Of a stretch of DNA of 39,504 nt, positions 8,751 to 17,701 are shown piece after piece. The stretch is taken from NCBI GenBank assembly GCA_937129355.1, contig CAKZNA010000220.1, forward strand, positions 1-39,504, in the 5' to 3' direction. The DNA comes from an uncultured Sphingomonadales bacterium (GTDB lineage Bacteria; Pseudomonadota; Alphaproteobacteria; Sphingomonadales; Sphingomonadaceae). Every line of letters starts with the position of its first letter. Within the stretch, counting starts at the first letter, position 1. A program made the translations under genes and the position numbers. The notes under the pieces were generated by a model, which saw only the letters and a list, made by a program, of their open reading frames with translations, was not told the DNA's origin and did no database searches.

Positions 8751-9764
8751 CTATCGAAGCAATCCCAGCGCGTTATAGGCCGCATCGACCGTTGGGCGGC
8801 CTAGCGCTTCGGCGCGCTGCGCGCCTTTGGTCAGGATAGCATCGGTTGCAGTGGGGTCGGATTTTAGCCTGACAAATTCTTCACGGATTGGCCGCAATGT
8901 TTCGACGAGCAGGTCGGCAAGCGCAGGTTTGAAATCGCCAAACCCCTTGCCGGTAAACTGATCCAGGACGGCTTGCGCCTCCATATCTGCCGTCGCCGCA
9001 TAGATATTGACCAGATTGCGTGCCTCTGCGCGCCCTTCCAATTCATCTAGCGTGGCTGGCAACGCTTCCGGATCGGTCCGTGCTTTGCGGATTTTTTGCG
9101 CGATGGTGTCGTCGTCATCGGTCATGTTGATCCGGCTCATCTCGCTCGGATCGGATTTGCTCATTTTCGCTGCGCCATCGCGCAGGCTCATTACTCGCGT
9201 CGCTGTGCCGGTTATATAGGCTTCAGGTAGTGTGAAGACATCATCGCCTCCATCATCATTTTTGGCGCCAAAATCGCTGTTGAATTTCTGCGCAATGTCA
9301 CGCGCCAGCTCCAGATGCTGTTTCTGGTCTTCGCCCACCGGAACATGCGTTGCTTGGTAAATCAGCACATCGGCGGCCTGCAGCACTGGGTAGCCATATA
9401 GTCCCAGCGATGAACGCTGTTTATGCTTGCCCGATTTTTCCTTGAACTGTGTCATGCGGTCGAGCCAGCCCATCGGCGTGTTACAGATCAACATCCATGC
9501 AAGTTCTGCATGCCCCGAAACACGCGCTTGATTAAACAGGATGGCCTTTTCAGGGTCGACGCCGGCAGCAATCAACGCAGCCGCCATCTCGCGGGTATTG
9601 GCAGAAAGCGCTTTGGGTTCATTATGTACCGTGATTGCGTGCAGATCTGCTAGAAAGAACAGGCTCTCACCTTCATCCTGCATACGCACCCAGTTTTTGA
9701 TCGCGCCCAGATAATTGCCGAGATGCAAATTTCCGGTGGGCTGAATGCCCGATACTGTACGCAT
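8751..9764 (-). CDS. trpS: Tryptophanyl-tRNA synthetase
   Basis: [25 protein letters not shown] (HxGN-type motif), [23 protein letters not shown]. Confidence 0.97.
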   Translation of the reverse strand: MRTVSGIQPTGNLHLGNYLGAIKNWVRMQDEGESLFFLADLHAITVHNEPKALSANTREMAAALIAAGVDPEKAILFNQARVSGHAELAWMLICNTPMGWLDRMTQFKEKSGKHKQRSSLGLYGYPVLQAADVLIYQATHVPVGEDQKQHLELARDIAQKFNSDFGAKNDDGGDDVFTLPEAYITGTATRVMSLRDGAAKMSKSDPSEMSRINMTDDDDTIAQKIRKARTDPEALPATLDELEGRAEARNLVNIYAATADMEAQAVLDQFTGKGFGDFKPALADLLVETLRPIREEFVRLKSDPTATDAILTKGAQRAEALGRPTVDAAYNALGLLR

Positions 9765-9789
9765 ATTTTCTACCTGTCAGATATGTGGT

Positions 9790-11385
9790 TTATTCACTCG
9801 CCGCTTCGCTGGCTGGTTTGCGCCGTAGCATGGCAATCTTGTCCCTGTCGATGGCTCCCGTCAGCCATGCCAGCGCGAAATAGGTAATCGCTCCGGTGCC
9901 GCATAACACAGATATGGAAAGCACACGTTCAATAACGCTGCCGCCATAATATGCGGCGCCATAGGGCGCGAGATAGTAAAGCGCGGCGCCCATCGCTGCG
10001 GCGGAAAGAATGATGCGGCTGATACGCAAAACCAAGTCGCCTTCGATATGATAATGGCCGCGCATTTGCAGCATGAAATAAAGCATCGCACAATTAACCC
10101 AGGCCGATATCGCGCCTGCAAGCGCAAGGCCCGGCAGCCCCATGATAGGAATGAGTATGATGTTGAGCGTGATATTCAGCGTCAAAGCGATCGCAGCAGT
10201 ATAGAGCGGTGTGCGCGTATCTTTGCGGGCAAAGAAACCCGGCGTAAGTATCTTCACCAGCACATAAGCGGGCAGGCCAATCACCAACATGGCCATTGCA
10301 GCTGCGGTGCCATTGACGGCCAAAGCGCCATAATTGCCACCGCCAAAAAAAGCGCTGACAAGCGGCGTGGCGCCAAAATAGAGGCCAACGGCGGCTGGAA
10401 TTGTCAGCAGCAATCCCAATTCTATCGCATTGCTCTGAATACGCTGTGCCCCGCCGGTATCGTCATTGGCGATAAAGCGTGAAAGCGCCGGTAGAATGGC
10501 GATACCCAGTGCAATGCCGATAATCCCGAGGGGTAGCTGGTTCAACCGATCGGCAAAAGCGAGATGTACACGCGCGGCTTGGTCCATCTGCCCCAGAAAG
10601 AACAGATCGATAAAACGGCTGATCTGATAGATGCCAGCGCCAAATATGGCCGGCAGGATTAGCACGCCCAACGCGCGGACATCTGCGGTAAAACGAGGCC
10701 TGCGCAGCGCGAAGGTGAAACCGGATTTGCGCGCCCAATAGTAAAGCCACAGCATTTGCAGCAAACCGGAGATGGAAACGGCAACCGCGATCATATAAGC
10801 GGTTTGCACCGTGTCTTGACCGCCATTCACATATAATGCTGCCACAAGCGCGGTGATCAGGCAAATGTTCAGCAAAATGGGCGCCGCCGCCGCCGCGGTA
10901 AACCGGCTGACCGAATTGAGTATGGCGGCAAATAGCGTCGTCAGACTGATGAGCGCCAGATAGGGAAAAGCTATTCGGGCGAGGCTGATCGTCAGGGCAT
11001 TGGATGACGGGTCACTGGTTAAATCGCCGCGACCGAAATCATCAAACAGCCAGATGATGGCTGGCATGGCCACCATAAGGATCGCCGAGAATATCAATAA
11101 TATCGGGACAAAGACTGAAAGCGTTTCGATCGCAAAATTCTGCGCCGCGCTCCGGTTTTCATCCTCTGCCATCTTGCGGTTGAACAGCGGTACGAAAGCT
11201 GCCGAAAACGCGCCTTCGGCAAAGAGCCTGCGGAAAATATTCGGAAGCTGAAATGCCAGTTGCCAGGCCGATGCGGCGGTGCCGTCACCCAATATCCGCG
11301 AAAGCAACATGTCGCGCGCGAAACCGAATATGCGGCTGATCAATGTCATGCCGCCGATTATTCCGGTTGATTTTAGCAGGTTCAC
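9790..11385 (-). CDS. murJ: Lipid II flippase MurJ
   Basis: MNLLKSTGIIGGMTLISRIFGFARDMLLSRILG...LPNIFRRLFAEGAFSAAFVPLF; polytopic throughout. Confidence 0.95.
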   Translation of the reverse strand: MNLLKSTGIIGGMTLISRIFGFARDMLLSRILGDGTAASAWQLAFQLPNIFRRLFAEGAFSAAFVPLFNRKMAEDENRSAAQNFAIETLSVFVPILLIFSAILMVAMPAIIWLFDDFGRGDLTSDPSSNALTISLARIAFPYLALISLTTLFAAILNSVSRFTAAAAAPILLNICLITALVAALYVNGGQDTVQTAYMIAVAVSISGLLQMLWLYYWARKSGFTFALRRPRFTADVRALGVLILPAIFGAGIYQISRFIDLFFLGQMDQAARVHLAFADRLNQLPLGIIGIALGIAILPALSRFIANDDTGGAQRIQSNAIELGLLLTIPAAVGLYFGATPLVSAFFGGGNYGALAVNGTAAAMAMLVIGLPAYVLVKILTPGFFARKDTRTPLYTAAIALTLNITLNIILIPIMGLPGLALAGAISAWVNCAMLYFMLQMRGHYHIEGDLVLRISRIILSAAAMGAALYYLAPYGAAYYGGSVIERVLSISVLCGTGAITYFALAWLTGAIDRDKIAMLRRKPASEAASE

Positions 11386-11433
11386 CGCTGCCCCCCCTGG
11401 ATCCGACTCTTTTGGGCCGCCGTGAGAGTAGCC

Positions 11434-11946
11434 TTAAGCTTCACCAGCCGGCTGCTGCTCCGCCATGGCTTCGGCCTGCTCACGCTGTTGCATATAAAGC
11501 TGGTTGAAATCGATGGGTTCGAGCACGAGCGGCGGATAACCAGCATCACGAACAGAATCTGCGATCACGCGGCGCGCGAATGGGAAAATCAGGCGCGGTG
11601 CTTCGCCGAATAAGAATGGATGCGCTTGTTCTTCGGGAACATTGCGAATGCCGAAAAGCGTCGAATATTCCAGCTCTACATTGAACTGAACGCCGTTGCC
11701 TTCGCTTTCGCCTTTTACGGCGAGCGACATCACAACTTCATGCACTTCGTCGCTTACGGCGTTGACCTGAATATTGACCTGTACGTCGATATTCGGCTGT
11801 CCTTCCCAACCGAAGCTATCAGGGGCATTGGGGTTTTCAATCGAAAGATCTTTCACATATTGGCTGAGCATGCCGACCTGAGGTCCAGTGTCTTCGCCAT
11901 TCCCACCCAGATTTTCTGCGGTAACATTGCCTTCTTCTTCAGCCAT
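11434..11946 (-). CDS. secB: Protein-export chaperone SecB
   Basis: QYVKDLSIENPNAP, PQIDVQVNI-like, CPYLLFPFAR-equivalent APRLIFPFARRVIADSVRDAGYPPLVLEPIDF. Confidence 0.95.
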   Translation of the reverse strand: MAEEEGNVTAENLGGNGEDTGPQVGMLSQYVKDLSIENPNAPDSFGWEGQPNIDVQVNIQVNAVSDEVHEVVMSLAVKGESEGNGVQFNVELEYSTLFGIRNVPEEQAHPFLFGEAPRLIFPFARRVIADSVRDAGYPPLVLEPIDFNQLYMQQREQAEAMAEQQPAGEA

Positions 11947-12218
11947 TATTTTTCTTCTTTCCCGTTAATTGAATGCGGAGTTTGATTGCCCCGAAATATG
12001 TTGCCGTCGCGCCTAGCAGGGCGCTGGTGAAAGGGCAATAATTTGTGACAATGATGCCGCCGCACGGATATTGGCCGCGATATCGAGAATGTCATTTGAA
12101 TATTTGGCTGCTTACCCCTATGTAGAAGGAGAAGAATGGACATTTGCACAGTTTGGAAATTCCGTTCATTATACTGAAATGATTCAAGGCCGATAAGCTA
12201 TCGCCTGCGAAACGGAAG

Positions 12219-12887
12219 TTGGAAAATATTGTGACTTTTGAAATTGTTCTCCTCGCCATGGTTGCCGCCTTTTTGGGCATGCGTCTATATTCCGTACTCG
12301 GAAAACGGACGGGGCATGAGCAAGAGCCCGTTTTGCGCAAGCCGGCAGAAGACCGTGCGGCACCCGTTATTCGCAAGCCCGTGGCCGATATTCCAGCCTC
12401 AACCATTCCGCAGGAAGATATTTTGCCTGTCGAATTGGCTGCTGAAAGCGGTTTGCGCTCGATCATAAATGCCGATCGCCAATTTGATGCGGGGCTATTC
12501 ATTGAAGGCGCCAAGTCGGCTTACGGCATGGTTTTGGAAGCTTTCTGGAAGGGCGACCGCGATGCGCTTAAAACCCTATGCGATGATGATGTGTATGAAA
12601 GTTTCGATGCGGCGATAACGGCGCGCGAAGAACGCGGGGAAATCCTCGAAAACCGGCTTGTCCGGATTGAAGAAGCCCGCATCGTTGATGCTAGCCTTGA
12701 CCATCCAACAGCACGGATCACGGTTCGCTTTGATGCGGATATTGCCGCTTTGATCAAAGATAGCGATGGCAATATGATTGGCGGGTCGATGACAGATGCC
12801 GTTGAAACGCACGATATCTGGACGTTTATGCGCGACGTGAAAGAAACCAGCCGCAACTGGACGCTTGACGAAACCGACGAAGCCTGA
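12219..12887 (+). CDS. Tim44/TimA-like inner-membrane adaptor protein
   Basis: N-terminal TM anchor then FIEGAKSAYGMVLEAFWKGDRDALKTLCDDDVYESFDAAI; TTG start at 12219 (GTG at 12231 is an alternative). Confidence 0.88.
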   Translation: MENIVTFEIVLLAMVAAFLGMRLYSVLGKRTGHEQEPVLRKPAEDRAAPVIRKPVADIPASTIPQEDILPVELAAESGLRSIINADRQFDAGLFIEGAKSAYGMVLEAFWKGDRDALKTLCDDDVYESFDAAITAREERGEILENRLVRIEEARIVDASLDHPTARITVRFDADIAALIKDSDGNMIGGSMTDAVETHDIWTFMRDVKETSRNWTLDETDEA

Positions 12888-12901
12888 TTCATGGCGTAGC
12901 T

Positions 12902-14158
12902 ATGAAAATAGCGCCTTTCCCAGCATTCATCGCGGCCCTGCTTCTGGCAGGCTGTTCCAGCGGCATCATTCCCGAAAGCGGTCCTGCAAACGCAAGCAGA
13001 CCGCCGGCCACGCAGCCTTCAGCCCCATCAGGCGGTCAGGCCGCACAGCCAATCCCATCAACGCCGAACGCAACGCTTCCCGCGGCGACACCGGCGGGTG
13101 ATGGCAGCAATGCGGCTGGTCTCGGCATCGTGCGGGGCCCTCAAATCGGCGCCTTGGGCATTCGCGAAAACCGTGCCCGCGCCGCGCTCTCGGCTTTCCG
13201 GACAAGCTGCCCCGGACTTCTGCGCCGCGTCGATCAATCCGCGCTCACTTTAAATGATGAATGGCGTCCGGCCTGCGATGCTTCGAAAAGCTGGAGCGGC
13301 GACGCTGTTTCCTTCTTCGCGACATATCTGGATGCGGTTCAGGTCGGTGATGGCAAGGCATTTGCTACCGGATATTTCGAACCGGAAATTGAAGGATCGC
13401 GCACGCGCCGTGCTGGATTTAATGTGCCGGTCTATGGCCGCCCGAATGATTTGGTCGACGTTGATTTGAGCCAGTGGGGTGACGCTTACAAAGGCAAAAA
13501 AATTCGCGGTAAAGTGAGTGGTTCGAAATTCACGCTCTATGATGATCGCGGAATGATCGATGACAAAGGACTTGCGGGCCGTGCACCGGTTATCGCCTGG
13601 GCCAAAGATCCGGTTGAATTTTTCTTCCTGCAAATTCAGGGCTCGGGCCGTCTTCGTGCGCCCGATGGCAGCATCATGCGCATAGGTTACGCCAGCCAGA
13701 ATGGCCGCAGCTATACCGGCATCGGCCGCCTGATGAAGGATCGCGGGCTGCTTGGTCCGGGCGAATCTTCGATGCAGGGCATTGTCGGCTGGCTCAATCG
13801 CAATCCTGCCCAGGGCAAGGCGATCATGAATGAGAATAAGAGCTATGTATTTTTCAACGAGCTGACGGGCGCAGGCCCGCTTGGCGCGATGGGTTATCCT
13901 GTGGTTGGCAATACCAGCGTTGCGGCTGACCGGAAATTCGTGCCGCTCGGCGCGCCAGTGTTTCTATCGATGGACCGTGCAGAGCCAAACGGTATTTGGG
14001 TAGCGCAGGATACGGGCGGCGCGATCAAGGGTTCGAACCGTTTCGATACATTCTGGGGCGCGGGCGCGCGGGCGCGAGCCTTGGCGGGCGGCATGGCGGC
14101 GCGCGGCGCAGCTTTGCTATTCCTGCCCAAGCAAAGCGTGACGCGGCTCGGGCTTTGA
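12902..14158 (+). CDS. mltA: Membrane-bound lytic transglycosylase A
   Basis: Lipobox LLLAGCSS; ATGYFEPEIEGSRTR, FFLQIQGSGRL, 3D-domain WVAQDTGGAIKGSNRFDTFWGAG. Confidence 0.95.
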   Translation: MKIAPFPAFIAALLLAGCSSGIIPESGPANASRPPATQPSAPSGGQAAQPIPSTPNATLPAATPAGDGSNAAGLGIVRGPQIGALGIRENRARAALSAFRTSCPGLLRRVDQSALTLNDEWRPACDASKSWSGDAVSFFATYLDAVQVGDGKAFATGYFEPEIEGSRTRRAGFNVPVYGRPNDLVDVDLSQWGDAYKGKKIRGKVSGSKFTLYDDRGMIDDKGLAGRAPVIAWAKDPVEFFFLQIQGSGRLRAPDGSIMRIGYASQNGRSYTGIGRLMKDRGLLGPGESSMQGIVGWLNRNPAQGKAIMNENKSYVFFNELTGAGPLGAMGYPVVGNTSVAADRKFVPLGAPVFLSMDRAEPNGIWVAQDTGGAIKGSNRFDTFWGAGARARALAGGMAARGAALLFLPKQSVTRLGL

Positions 14159-14167
14159 TGGTTAGCC

Positions 14168-14746
14168 ATGAGCAAGCGGTCCTCACTAGACCCTGAAGAA
14201 CAGGCGCTTTGGGATCGTGTGATTGCGACGGTTGAGCCGTTGAACGGGCAAACTCCTGTAAGTTCAAGAATAGAAGAGAAAAAACCTGTCGCACAAGAAC
14301 CGGGTAGCGCAGTTAGTCCGTCATCCCGGCGAAAGCCGGGATCTCCGCCCACCAATAGCTCCATCTCAAGAGATTCCGGCTTTCGCCGGAATGACGAGAA
14401 TCGGGAGAGCAACAATCTAAATTCTCATTGGGATAGGCGCTTCAAGAAAGGTGCCATCATCCCTGATGTCAGCATCGATTTGCATGGCGTCGGCTTGGCG
14501 GGAGCCTATTCGAGGCTCGACGGCGCGTTGGAACAAGCGGTGCATCAGCATCTGCGCGTGGTCTTACTCGTAACTGGAAAGGCTCGCAGCCATGACAGAA
14601 CCAGCGGACAAGGACGCGGGGCGATTGCCAGCGTGGTCCGCGATTGGCTCGCGGCATCGCGCCATGCCAGCCATATCTCTGCTGTTAGAAACGCCCACCC
14701 CCGCCATGGCGGCAGCGGCGCGCTTTATATTATTTTGAAGCGGTAA
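14168..14746 (+). CDS. Smr domain protein carrying an in-frame repeat-derived insert
   Basis: SIDLHGVGLAGAYSRLDGALEQAV...VVLLVTGKA...RHGGSGALYIILKR; insert PSSRRKPGSPPTNSSISRDSGFRRNDE. Confidence 0.85.
   Translation: MSKRSSLDPEEQALWDRVIATVEPLNGQTPVSSRIEEKKPVAQEPGSAVSPSSRRKPGSPPTNSSISRDSGFRRNDENRESNNLNSHWDRRFKKGAIIPDVSIDLHGVGLAGAYSRLDGALEQAVHQHLRVVLLVTGKARSHDRTSGQGRGAIASVVRDWLAASRHASHISAVRNAHPRHGGSGALYIILKR
14319..14396. repeat. REP/BIME-like nested palindromic element inside smr
   Basis: Left arm CGTCATCCCGGCGAAAGCCGGGAT (14319-14342), right arm ATTCCGGCTTTCGCCGGAATGACG (14373-14396), 30-nt spacer; arms are inverted repeats and each is also a hairpin. Confidence 0.88.
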
Positions 14747-15875
14747 GAACGCGCATCATGACGCGTTGATAAATGTCGGCCAAACGGTCGAGGTCATCGA
14801 CGGCAACGGCCTCATCCAACTTATGCATCGTGGCATTGCACAGACCAAATTCAACGACGGGGCAGATTTTCGACAGGAACCGCGCGTCGCTTGTGCCGCC
14901 GCTTGTGGATGCTTCGGGCTCGATGCCTGTTACGTCTTTAACTGCTTGGCTTATTGCGGCGGAAAATTCGCCAGGCGGGGTCAGGAAGGGCTCGCCGGAG
15001 ATAACAGGCTTTAATTGCCCGCCATGCTTTTCGACAATCTCGCGTTTCATAATCGACAGGCTCTCGCCCGAATGTTGATCGTTAAAGCGTATCGACAGAC
15101 GCGCTTCGGCCTTTGCCGGAATCACATTATGCGCCGGATTGCCCACGGTCAGGTCGGTAATCTCGATATTGCTTGCCTGAAACCAATCGGTGCCATCGTC
15201 GAGCGACACTGCCTCGATTTCAGACAAAATCGTCACCAGCTTTGAAACCGGATTGTCGGCTAGATGTGGATAGGCGACATGGCCCTGCGTACCGTTGACC
15301 GTGATCCACATATTGACGCTGCCGCGCCGCCCGACCTTCATCATATCGCCAAGCTTGTTTACCGATGTTGGCTCTCCGACAAGACAGAATTCGGGGATGC
15401 TATCGCGCGCCTGCATATGGTCGATTAACGCTCGGGTGCCATATACCGCTGGCCCTTCTTCGTCGCCGGTGATGATCAGGCTGATCGTGCCCGCATCTTC
15501 GGGAATTTCATGCAAAGCCGCGACAAAGCTGGCGATACTGCCCTTCATATCAACCGCACCGCGCCCGTATAGAAGGTCCCCGCGAATTTCCGGCGCAAAT
15601 GGGTCGCTTTCCCAACCTTCGCCCGGCGGGACTACATCCAGATGCCCGGCAAAAGCAAAATGCCGCCCGCCATTCCCCCGAACGGCAAACAGATTTTCGA
15701 CCGGCGCGCCATTATCCGGATCGCTATCGCCCTCGCCGGCAATGAAGCGTTCGACCGCGAAACCCAAGGGGGTGAGCATGTTTTCCAGCGCATCAAACAC
15801 GCTGCCCGTCGCGGGCGTAATGCTCTGGCATGAAATCAGCTTCTTTGCATAATCAAGGGCAGCGGAATTTGTCAT
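14730..15875 (-). CDS. dapE: Succinyl-diaminopimelate desuccinylase
   Basis: FAFAGHLDVVPPGEGWESDPF...YGRGAVDMKGSIA...TGDEEGPAVYGT...TSGGTSDARF; start placed at MTNSAALDYAKKL. Confidence 0.95.
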   Translation of the reverse strand: MTNSAALDYAKKLISCQSITPATGSVFDALENMLTPLGFAVERFIAGEGDSDPDNGAPVENLFAVRGNGGRHFAFAGHLDVVPPGEGWESDPFAPEIRGDLLYGRGAVDMKGSIASFVAALHEIPEDAGTISLIITGDEEGPAVYGTRALIDHMQARDSIPEFCLVGEPTSVNKLGDMMKVGRRGSVNMWITVNGTQGHVAYPHLADNPVSKLVTILSEIEAVSLDDGTDWFQASNIEITDLTVGNPAHNVIPAKAEARLSIRFNDQHSGESLSIMKREIVEKHGGQLKPVISGEPFLTPPGEFSAAISQAVKDVTGIEPEASTSGGTSDARFLSKICPVVEFGLCNATMHKLDEAVAVDDLDRLADIYQRVMMRVLTASK

Positions 15876-15931
15876 TTGCCTCGCATGGCAATAGGCTTGC
15901 GCTTTGTCCATCCCTTAAGACCGGAGCTACG

Positions 15932-16396
15932 ATGCCGAAAATCAATCTGGAACATATCGCGCAAACAAATGCGACAGGCTATCCGCCTCCCTTCGATAAA
16001 GAGGTGGCGGGGCGTCATTATCGCCGTCTCTCGCCGCCATCTGAGCTAACACAAATGGGCGCGAGCCATGTGACATTGAAACCCGGTGCATGGTCATCGC
16101 AGCGCCATTGGCATGCGGGAGAGGATGAGCTTGTCATTATGCTGTCGGGCGAGGCTGTACTGGTTGAGGATGGCGGCGAGGAGATATTGCGTGTCGGCGA
16201 TATTGCTGCCTTTCCCGCTGGCGAAGAAAATGGCCACCATCTGCAAAACCGCAGCGACGAAGATTGCGTATTTATCGCGATAGGAACCGGCGACCGATCA
16301 AAGGGCGGCAGCTATCCAGACATTGATATGGTGTTTCGCGAAGATGGATATTTCACCAAGGATGGCGAGCGTTATGATACAGAGCGTATCGCCTGA
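15932..16396 (+). CDS. Cupin-domain protein
   Basis: MPKINLEHIAQTNATGYPPPFD...LKPGAWSSQRHWHAGEDELVIMLSGEAVLVEDGGEEILRVGDIAAFPAGEENGHHLQN. Confidence 0.88.
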   Translation: MPKINLEHIAQTNATGYPPPFDKEVAGRHYRRLSPPSELTQMGASHVTLKPGAWSSQRHWHAGEDELVIMLSGEAVLVEDGGEEILRVGDIAAFPAGEENGHHLQNRSDEDCVFIAIGTGDRSKGGSYPDIDMVFREDGYFTKDGERYDTERIA

Positions 16397-16404
16397 AGAA
16401 ACAG

Positions 16405-17085
16405 TTACTCGGCCGCATCCTCATATTTCTTAATCACCCAGTCTTCTTCGGCAGCGGCAGTATACCATTCTTCCATCCAGTGATGGCCCATCATCGTTTC
16501 GACATAGCTTTCCGCAAAGCCGGGTAGGGTGAATCCGTAAGTTACGAAGCGCGAAACAATTGGCGCGAACATGATGTCGGCGGCGCTGAATGTGCCAAAC
16601 AGATATGGTCCTTCCTTGCCGAAACGGCTGCGGGCTTCGGCCCATAATTGCAGGATGCGGATGGCATCGTTGCGCGCACCTTCGCCTATCGTCACGTCTT
16701 CGAATGTTTTGCGCGTATTCATCGGGCAATCACGGCGTAGCGGCAAATATCCCGAATGCATTTCTGCGGCCATCGCTCTTGCCATTCCGCGCGCGACATC
16801 ATCTTTGGGCCAAAAACGATCGCGGCCTACTTTGTCGGATAAATATTCTATAATTGCCAAGCTATCCCAAATAACAGCTTCGTCATCCCATAAGATGGGA
16901 ACCTTACCAGATGATGGTACCAGATCTTCTTCGCGTTGGCGTTCGTCCCAACCTTCTTCAAATAGCGGAACGGTCAGCTCTTCAAAATGCAGCCCGGATT
17001 GTTTTGCTGCGAGCCAACCACGCATGGACCAGCTGGAATAGGCCTTGTTGCCGATGATGAGTTTCAGGCTGCTTTTTTCTGTCAT
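16405..17085 (-). CDS. Glutathione S-transferase family protein
   Basis: LKLIIGNKAYSSWSMRGWLAAKQSGLHFEEL...GKVPILWDDEAVIWDSLAIIEYL. Confidence 0.88.
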   Translation of the reverse strand: MTEKSSLKLIIGNKAYSSWSMRGWLAAKQSGLHFEELTVPLFEEGWDERQREEDLVPSSGKVPILWDDEAVIWDSLAIIEYLSDKVGRDRFWPKDDVARGMARAMAAEMHSGYLPLRRDCPMNTRKTFEDVTIGEGARNDAIRILQLWAEARSRFGKEGPYLFGTFSAADIMFAPIVSRFVTYGFTLPGFAESYVETMMGHHWMEEWYTAAAEEDWVIKKYEDAAE

Positions 17086-17696
17086 GTTGATACCGCCTCT
17101 AGCACTGCATCGCGCAGTTCATCAATGCCGCCCTTTTTCTCCGCCGATGTAACGGAGATTTCGGGGAAGGCAGCGGGGTGTTTTGCGATTTCGGCAATGA
17201 TGGCGGTCTTGACCTTTTCAAGCTCGCTGGCCTTCACCTTATCTGCTTTGGTAATGACGATACGGTAGCTGACAGCTGCTTCATCCATCATTTTCATAAT
17301 GTCGCGATCGACCTCACCAACGCCCCGGCGGCAATCGATAAGCAAGAAGGCACGTTTTAGCACCTGCCGCCCGCGCAGATAGTCGTTCACCAGATAACGC
17401 CATTTCTTGACCGTGGCGGGCGGCGCTTTGGCAAAGCCATAGCCCGGCATATCGACAATCCGGAATAATGGCGGATTGCCGACATCAAAGAAGTTTAATT
17501 CCTGCGTGCGCCCCGGCGTATTGGATGCGCGCGCCAGACCATTGCGATTGGTGAGCGCGTTGATCAGGCTGGACTTGCCGACATTGCTTCGCCCTGCAAA
17601 GGCGATTTCTGTAAAGTCCGGCTCTGGCAGAAATTCGAGACCGGGGGCCGATTTCAGAAAGTCGATCGGGCCAGAGAATATTTTACGGCTATCCAT
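17082..17696 (-). CDS. engB: Ribosome biogenesis GTPase YihA/YsxC (EngB)
   Basis: EIAFAGRSNVGKSSLINALTNR, NTPGRTQELNFF, VDMPGYGFAKAP, ITKADK. Confidence 0.96.
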   Translation of the reverse strand: MDSRKIFSGPIDFLKSAPGLEFLPEPDFTEIAFAGRSNVGKSSLINALTNRNGLARASNTPGRTQELNFFDVGNPPLFRIVDMPGYGFAKAPPATVKKWRYLVNDYLRGRQVLKRAFLLIDCRRGVGEVDRDIMKMMDEAAVSYRIVITKADKVKASELEKVKTAIIAEIAKHPAAFPEISVTSAEKKGGIDELRDAVLEAVST

Positions 17697-17701
17697 CGGA
17701 C

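Noticed and set aside
13894-14415. 173-aa minus-strand ORF (SFRRKPESLEMELLVGGDPGFRRDD...)
   Set aside because: Antisense to mltA/smr; its apparent motif is only the translation of the REP-like palindrome
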